64,000 nucleotides of DNA from Saccharina japonica (taxonomy: Eukaryota > Sar > Phaeophyceae > Laminariales > Laminariaceae): NCBI GenBank assembly GCA_008828725.1, contig MEHQ01000142.1:81465-145464 (forward strand), in the 5' to 3' direction. How positions within the stretch are numbered: the first letter of the stretch is position 1; the number at the start of each line of letters is the position of its first letter. Below are positions 47,834 through 64,000 of the stretch, one piece after another. Under the pieces are notes generated by a model, which was given only the letters and a program-made list of their open reading frames with translations, was not told where the DNA came from and did no database searches. A program made the position numbers and the translations under genes.

Positions 47834-47916
47834 TACCACTCTGGGTGGAAATATAAGGACCATTTTTTTATCAATATGAAGACCAAGCGGTCCTTATATT
47901 TAAGCCCAGGGTGGTA
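47834..47916. mobile_element. Stowaway-like MITE (family B), copy 3
   Basis: TACCACTCTGGGTGGAAATA at the left; ATATTTAAGCCCAGGGTGGTA (first bases diagnostic) at the right, bounded by TA. 83 bp, like the copy at 18239. Confidence 0.75.
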
Positions 47917-48916
47917 GGCTATTATTTACCAGTACTGCTGTACCTGGACCTACCTGGTGTCGTAGCGCTCGCCGCTGATCATGATTTCTGAATCCAATTT
48001 TCTTACGTACGTCGTCGTAGCGTGGGTGAGCTATTTCTTGTTTGACGATTTCATTGTACTCTGTACCAGGGTTTAGGGTTATAGGTTCAGCAGCAGTATC
48101 ACACCACTTACGTACAGTATTAATAGCTTGCAAAGCTAAAGGTGTAGTCTAAAGGTGAGTGTCGACAAATCATTTGGATCGAACCCACAGCTGAGTAATT
48201 TGCAGACGTCTTGCGTGAGGTTTGTTTCGTGCAGCATTACGACTCTTTACCAGTGCGTAATGTATGAATATGATACAAGTAGTCATCAGGTTGACTTACC
48301 ATCCCTGTGGGGCAAAGGTTGAAGGTTCGCCGGCCACAGCAGCAGAACGATCACACAATCACACAATCACCCCAGCCAGGCCGTCTGGCACATGTGAACA
48401 TGAGGTTTGCCTGCTGGTATGCCTTTCACCTGGTACCGACATGTGCCAGATTGATACCTGGTGTATACTAAAGGGGTAAACGAGGCAAGAGTGCCTCGTC
48501 CTTGCAGTAAGTACTGTAGGCCGTATGCGTCGGAAGTCATCTGTAGGACACAGCAGTACCTGGTACGTGGTAAGAGCGAGAAGAAGAAATAACAAGCGTC
48601 CCTTCCCAGGTAAGAAACCCAGACGGCGCCAGCATTCCCTTTTAGTATAGTCTGGCGAGTTGTCCTTGCAGTCTACTGCTGCACGAGTGCTGGTGTAAGA
48701 TGGATGTAATAGCAAGCTCCGAAGTCCAACCTTTCGTGGCATTCCACAACTCTCTGAAAGCCTCGCTCCAAGAACTCCCACACGCCAACACACACCTGCA
48801 GGAGGAGGATTCTAAAAACTACATCAAGACTCTTGTCACCCACCAATCAACCTCCTCAACCTGTCCGACACCAGCAAACGACCACCGCCTATACACGCCG
48901 CCACGCCACCTTCTAA

Positions 48917-59714
<10,798 letters not shown>

Positions 59715-60357
59715 GCTCACATCTTTGAAGCCACCCATCCCACACCCCTGCTGCCGCTGCTGTTGTATGTAGTGTCGTTGCACCATTCGTATGATGCAGC
59801 GCGCCGTTTACGAGAGCAGTGCCGTGTCTGTTCTGTGAGCCTTCACGAGACGTAACGGACAATCTTGCGGTTGTCGACTTGCGGTAGTCAACGGGTTCAT
59901 GGAGTGATGATGATTATGATGTTCTGACATTAGCTCATTTCCCTGATAAGGAGTGTGCCATGTCGGGTCGCGCGTCATCCGGTCCTTGCTCCTACTCTCC
60001 GCCGACGCTAGCTGGAGCTCACCCCGGCTTGTTGGGCTTTTTTTTCGGTAAAAACGAGGATGGAGTTGGACTGGTGTTGCGTGTGCTTCTTAGGTGTACC
60101 GCCACGCGGTGCGGGTTTCTCGGTGGTGTTGGCAGGCATACGCCCTCAGAAGTGTCAACGACGGAGGTCGGGGGGGGGGGATGCGGTCCACAGGTTACTG
60201 CCACTACTACTATGGTTGTTGTAAACGCGAGAGACTACGTATGTTCGTCAGGCAGTCGTATTGAAAACATGCCCACAGGTGTGAGCATAGATAGGCTTTG
60301 CACAGACAAGCTCTGCATGGTATAACTTTGTCATTGAGCGCTTTGGGCTCGGTATTG

Positions 60358-60445
60358 GAGAATGGGGGTGGGGCAGGAGGCGCGGGTGGGGGTGTACTCA
60401 GGTCATGCATGGCTGTAGTCGTATGACCGTAGCGGGTGGAGGGGT
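60358..60445 (-). mobile_element. LINE family 2, 3' end with C-rich tail
   Basis: The minus strand reads CGGTCATACGACTACAGCCA, then TGCATGACCTGAGTACACCC and a C-rich tail. It matches 34605-34682. Confidence 0.65.
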
Positions 60446-61312
60446 AAAACATGGCGGAGCTTGGGCGGAAAGGCGGGCGCGCACGCGGGGATAATGTCGT
60501 TTGCTATATCTATCATGCCGTACCTGTGAAATATTGCCGTGAGACCCCCGCGCGCGCTTGCGCTGGAGCAGCCTGCCTTTTGTTTGAGCCGATTGAAGGG
60601 GGGATTTTTTTATTTGACCCTGGAGACTTTTTAAGTTTTTCGTTTTCGTTTTTTGTTGGCGAGTTTCGGACACACACGATTATCAGATAAGCTGTAGCAT
60701 AAAAAAAAGCCGTCGAGGTGGGGCTGGCTTTGCTTCCTTATATTCTAGGCAGCGTTCGGGTGTTCAGGCGTGGTAGGTGCATTCATTTAATTATGGTTAT
60801 TGGGATCGGAAGGGTTTCAACAGATATCCTGTGAATAGTTGATATAATATTACGTGTTAAGGCTACGATATACCAGGTATGAAGGATAACCTCATCATCT
60901 GGTCGTCACATGCGGTTATGGTAGTAGGGCGGAGAGCCAGCCCTACAGGTGCGCGGGACGTGATTATTCGTCATGCAGCAGACACTACTTACTGCCTGTA
61001 GATATATTGCAATGCAGGTAGATTGTGATACCGAATACTGCTATAATAGGTGTCATCTCTAACACTGGTATTTTCGTTGGAGCAGCTGCCTGGCTTCTCC
61101 ACACTTTTGTCACCTTTTCGTACTGCTTTTTGTACGAGGCAACCAACCCACTCCGACCCACCACCATGAGAGGATGAGAGGATGGATGGTTTCTGCGCGA
61201 TATACCACGAAGGGTGTAACTGCAGTACAAAGCAGGCAAAGGAGGCCTGCCATTGTTGTTGTCCGGTAGCAGGTAGCAGGAGGAGGCTACGATGCGGGGG
61301 GGGGGGTGTTGT

Positions 61313-61680
61313 TCACGTCAAACCGTTCTTTCTTCCCCGTCGACATCCAGCACACCCAGTGTCCGTGCCGATTCTTCATCCTAGAGAGATACAAGTTCTG
61401 TCGTCACTAAACCACGATTGGGGGTAGCACTTTTTGGCCAAACATTTTTGACTGACTATTGCCGATTATTACTGGCTATTCCTGACTATTCCTGACTACG
61501 CTATTACTATAACTCAACTGAGGAACACGAATAGAATGCGTACGTACCTGGTCTGTGTGAGGTCTTCACATTAAAACGTTCCTTCTACCCGTCGACATCC
61601 AGCTCACCCAGTCAGTGTCCATGCCGATTCTTCATCTTAGAGAGTATACAAGCTCTGTGTGGTCACAAAACCACGATACA
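61313..61680. repeat. Direct duplication of about 110 bp, spaced by 250 bp
   Basis: GTCGACATCCAGC-CACCCAGT, TGCCGATTCTTCATC and CACAAAACCACGAT recur in the same order at 61313-61422 and 61565-61680, roughly 85% alike by eye. Confidence 0.7.
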
Positions 61681-62455
61681 GCCCAGTAGAGATAATACAT
61701 ACAGCAGTGTATTGCAGTAAGCAGAGTAGACAATGTAATACCACGTCATTGTACTGGATACGACAAGAACGACATACACATGCTAGCAATTCAGATGCGT
61801 CCAAACTTTCCAAAGAGGGAAAAATGAAAGAAACGAAGAAAACACTGCGCTTTTAATACAAACACAACAGCAATCGTGCGAACACCATTATTATGTATTT
61901 GTGTTTTATTTACGCAGCTCTACGTGTTATTCGTTGTAACATACGTACCTATCCACGAGGAGACCATCGATCGGGGTGCGCACTGGGTGAGACATTATTA
62001 ATAGAGGCCTTGGCCACGACCGAATCCGCCAACTCGGAGGGGAACTCCTCTCGTGGCAAGAAGAGGCCATGCACAGGACACTGCCGTTGAAGAAGGCAGC
62101 GTCCCCAGGTCGTCCCGACCAGGAGGAGTTGACGCCCTGTTCGCGCGCCAAAGAGAGGGCGGGGTCGGAGCAGCGGCGGGGTCCCTTACCCGATTCGCCC
62201 CCGTAAAAACACCTTTCTTTATGATTATAACGTTCTCAAAGTTAGTGTTTGGGTAGGTATTGTAAGGGAGTAGCACTCCTATAGGGCCAGGACACAGGAA
62301 TGTCGACGCAAGCCAGAGGCACGCTTCTTCTTGATAAAGTTCTTCTTGTTGCTTATCTCATGGAGCTCAATTGCGCACAAGAACAGAGTGCGATGGGAGG
62401 GGGCAGTCTATACCTAGACTGTCCCCTGAAGCATGTATCTTCATACATGTACTAT

Positions 62456-62585
62456 CTACGGAGACGTTTCCGTTACTAGCACGTCACATGATCTCATACT
62501 CGTAGTACCTATCCGCGTGTCTACTCATACTGCTATTCTCTAAGGAGACGTTCCCGTTACTAGCACGCCACGTGACTCATACCGG
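62456..62585. repeat. 83-bp direct repeat
   Basis: GGAGACGTTTCCGTTACTAG at 62460 recurs as GGAGACGTTCCCGTTACTAG at 62543, each followed by CACG-CAC-TGA. Confidence 0.75.
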
Positions 62586-62805
62586 TACGTATTGCACCGC
62601 TTTATAGCCGTAGTACGTGATACCATCACAGTATGCACAGCAGTAATATAAATTGTAGTAGAGCTCCAAGTGAGTACCTGCCGAAAGAAGTAGGGACCTA
62701 TAAGGTGCACCCTTACTTAGCATCCTTATCGTAGCGTGAATCAGGACAGAGATCAGAAGAAAGGTGTTCTGTTTTCCCTCTACTCTCTCCCTCTTGACCC
62801 CGCCC

Positions 62806-63000
62806 CCCTCTTCGGGGGGAGGATACTATATATACCCACGTACGAACGTGTTGCTTGCCGTCTGAGTCATTTGACCTTCATTGGCCACATTATGCACCCC
62901 TTTCGAGACGGAGAGCACCGTTCCTACTCCTCCTCACCTGTTATACTCAGAGAGATAACTCCATCCAGCATTCGGGCGCTCACTACGTGTTTCGGATCCC
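62806..63000 (-). mobile_element. LINE family 1, degraded 3' end
   Basis: The plus strand carries GTTGCTTGCC, GAGTCATTTGACC and TTTCGAGACGGAGAGCACCG in the order of the LINE ends at 31427 and 32811, with a C/G-rich run at the terminus. Confidence 0.65.
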
Positions 63001-63879
63001 TTGATATGAAGTACATAATATACACGTTTTTTGCCGACGCACTGTACAGTACCGGACACCTAATAATAATAAACAGGAAATCTGGTCCAGGCTGGATTTC
63101 CTATTTGACAGAGGGTGCTTTCTGCACTATTTTCAAGATTAACGACTCCCGAATTTCTTATGTTCCTCGAAATATCAGCCTGTATTTCTTATTAGCCTGT
63201 TTCTTATTACGAAATTAGGTGTCCTGTACTGTGTACACCATCATCTCGTTCCTGTTTTGCCTTTTGTGGCCACATCACTACCGCGCGGAGGGGGGGGGGG
63301 GGGTATTAAAGTACTTGTTTATGACTGTATAAGCCATCACGCATTAATGTCATCACGCTGTTCGTTGCCTTGTTTATCCGCCCCATATCTCTCTCTGTCT
63401 GCAGTCGAAGCACCACAAAAAATATCAAAGAAAGGGGGGAAAACCTCGACTCCCAGCTCCCAACCACCCTACGTAGAGCCCCAGGCCCCAGGGCCCCAGG
63501 GCCTTAGGGCCTAGGGCCCCAGGCCCGATCCCAACGCCCTAATCTTGTAATGTTAGCCAATCAGATCAATCATCCATCCATCCGTCCATCCGTTCTCCTT
63601 TTTTCACAACACTTTTATTTTGGTTTGATGCAGCGTATGTACATACATGTGTATGTGTAGTTCAGTTTTGGACACGCATAACATGCTGTAGGGATTTTAG
63701 GTGTACCTCTTCGGACTTGTGTATCCTTTCCTGCAAGTGTGCGTGTTCTTTAGGATTCTCTGATGGCTCTAGACTTTTGTGACCACGGGCTGTGATCTTG
63801 CTATAGATCAGACTATAGGGATTAGCAACTGAAACGAGTTTAATGTGAAGACAAACAACAACACACAGCGTGGGTAAGC

Positions 63880-64000
63880 AATAGTTCGACGAAAGTTGAC
63901 GAGGGAAGAAAGTGCTGAAATCTTCTCGCGATAAAAACAAGGCAAGAACCGTAGTGGGGGAGGAGGGAGAGGAGCCTACTTTGTGACCCCGGATCTGAGT
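63880..64000. repeat. Dispersed repeat G, copy at right edge
   Basis: GACGAGGGAAGAAAGTGCTG, CTTCTCGCGATAAAAACAAG and GAGCCTACTTTGTGACCCC match 57995-58090 and 46545-46605. It is cut by the window end. Confidence 0.65.

Larger units (their letters stand above)
59715..64000. other. Spacer after reptin; repeats only, no gene recognised
   Basis: The first few hundred bases should be the reptin 3' UTR. The rest holds a LINE family 2 end (60358-60445), a duplicated about 110-bp segment (61313 and 61565), an 83-bp direct repeat near 62456 and 62539, a LINE family 1 end (62806-63000) and repeat G at the right edge. The GC-rich part 62000-62210 is open in several frames but resembles no family I know. 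Confidence 0.55.

Noticed and set aside
61927..62276. GC-rich ORFs on both strands as a gene after reptin
   Set aside because: Several frames are open equally, no family is recognisable and no convincing exon borders were found.

Overview
This is nuclear DNA of a photosynthetic stramenopile, most likely a brown alga close to Ectocarpus. Five facts point there. Both plastid proteins begin with a bipartite leader carrying the heterokont F-at-cleavage (ASAFAP-like) motif: AGA-FVPS in the peroxiredoxin and AHA-FVTP in the PsbP-like protein. Genes are cut into many short exons by long introns (often 0.5-4 kb). Neighbouring genes tend to alternate strands with short gaps between divergent starts. 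Introns and spacers are full of small DNA elements and LINE ends. An interstitial TTAGGG run is present. The species call is inference.

Layout. 448-6169 (-) is the 5' part of an importin alpha gene (first codon, IBB domain, start of the ARM region), running off the left edge. 9059-12914 (-) is a four-exon plastid peroxiredoxin Q. Divergent from it, 330 bp away, 13245-19866 (+) is a five-exon thylakoid-lumen PsbP-domain protein. 23572-45598 (+) is a very large eleven-exon Sec16-type COPII scaffold (about 3,600 residues) whose introns carry LINE 3' ends, satellites and nested MITEs. 48995-59714 (+) is RuvB-like 2 (reptin), complete except for an unresolved first coding exon. The spacers 6170-9058, 20000-23571, 45599-48994 and 59715-64000 hold repeats and no gene I recognise.

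Functionally these are housekeeping genes: nuclear import, plastid redox and photosystem II support, ER export, and chromatin remodelling / snoRNP assembly. No operon-like pathway links them. The one suggestive pairing is the divergent plastid-targeted PrxQ/PsbP pair. I found no CRISPR array, viral island or prokaryotic gene cluster.

The most unusual material is in how the genes are built. The mature PrxQ has a single cysteine. Three reptin introns use GC donors. One reptin acceptor lies at the end of a MITE. LINE 3' ends have poly(C) instead of poly(A) tails, and short copies sit in C-rich intron tracts. Exon 3' ends are duplicated, with their splice donors, inside introns of two genes. A 70-base G run breaks the Sec16 frame. 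A 10-bp palindrome recurs unexplained through the non-coding DNA. Exon coordinates were set by hand from splice signals, reading frame and remembered family conservation; no alignment was run.
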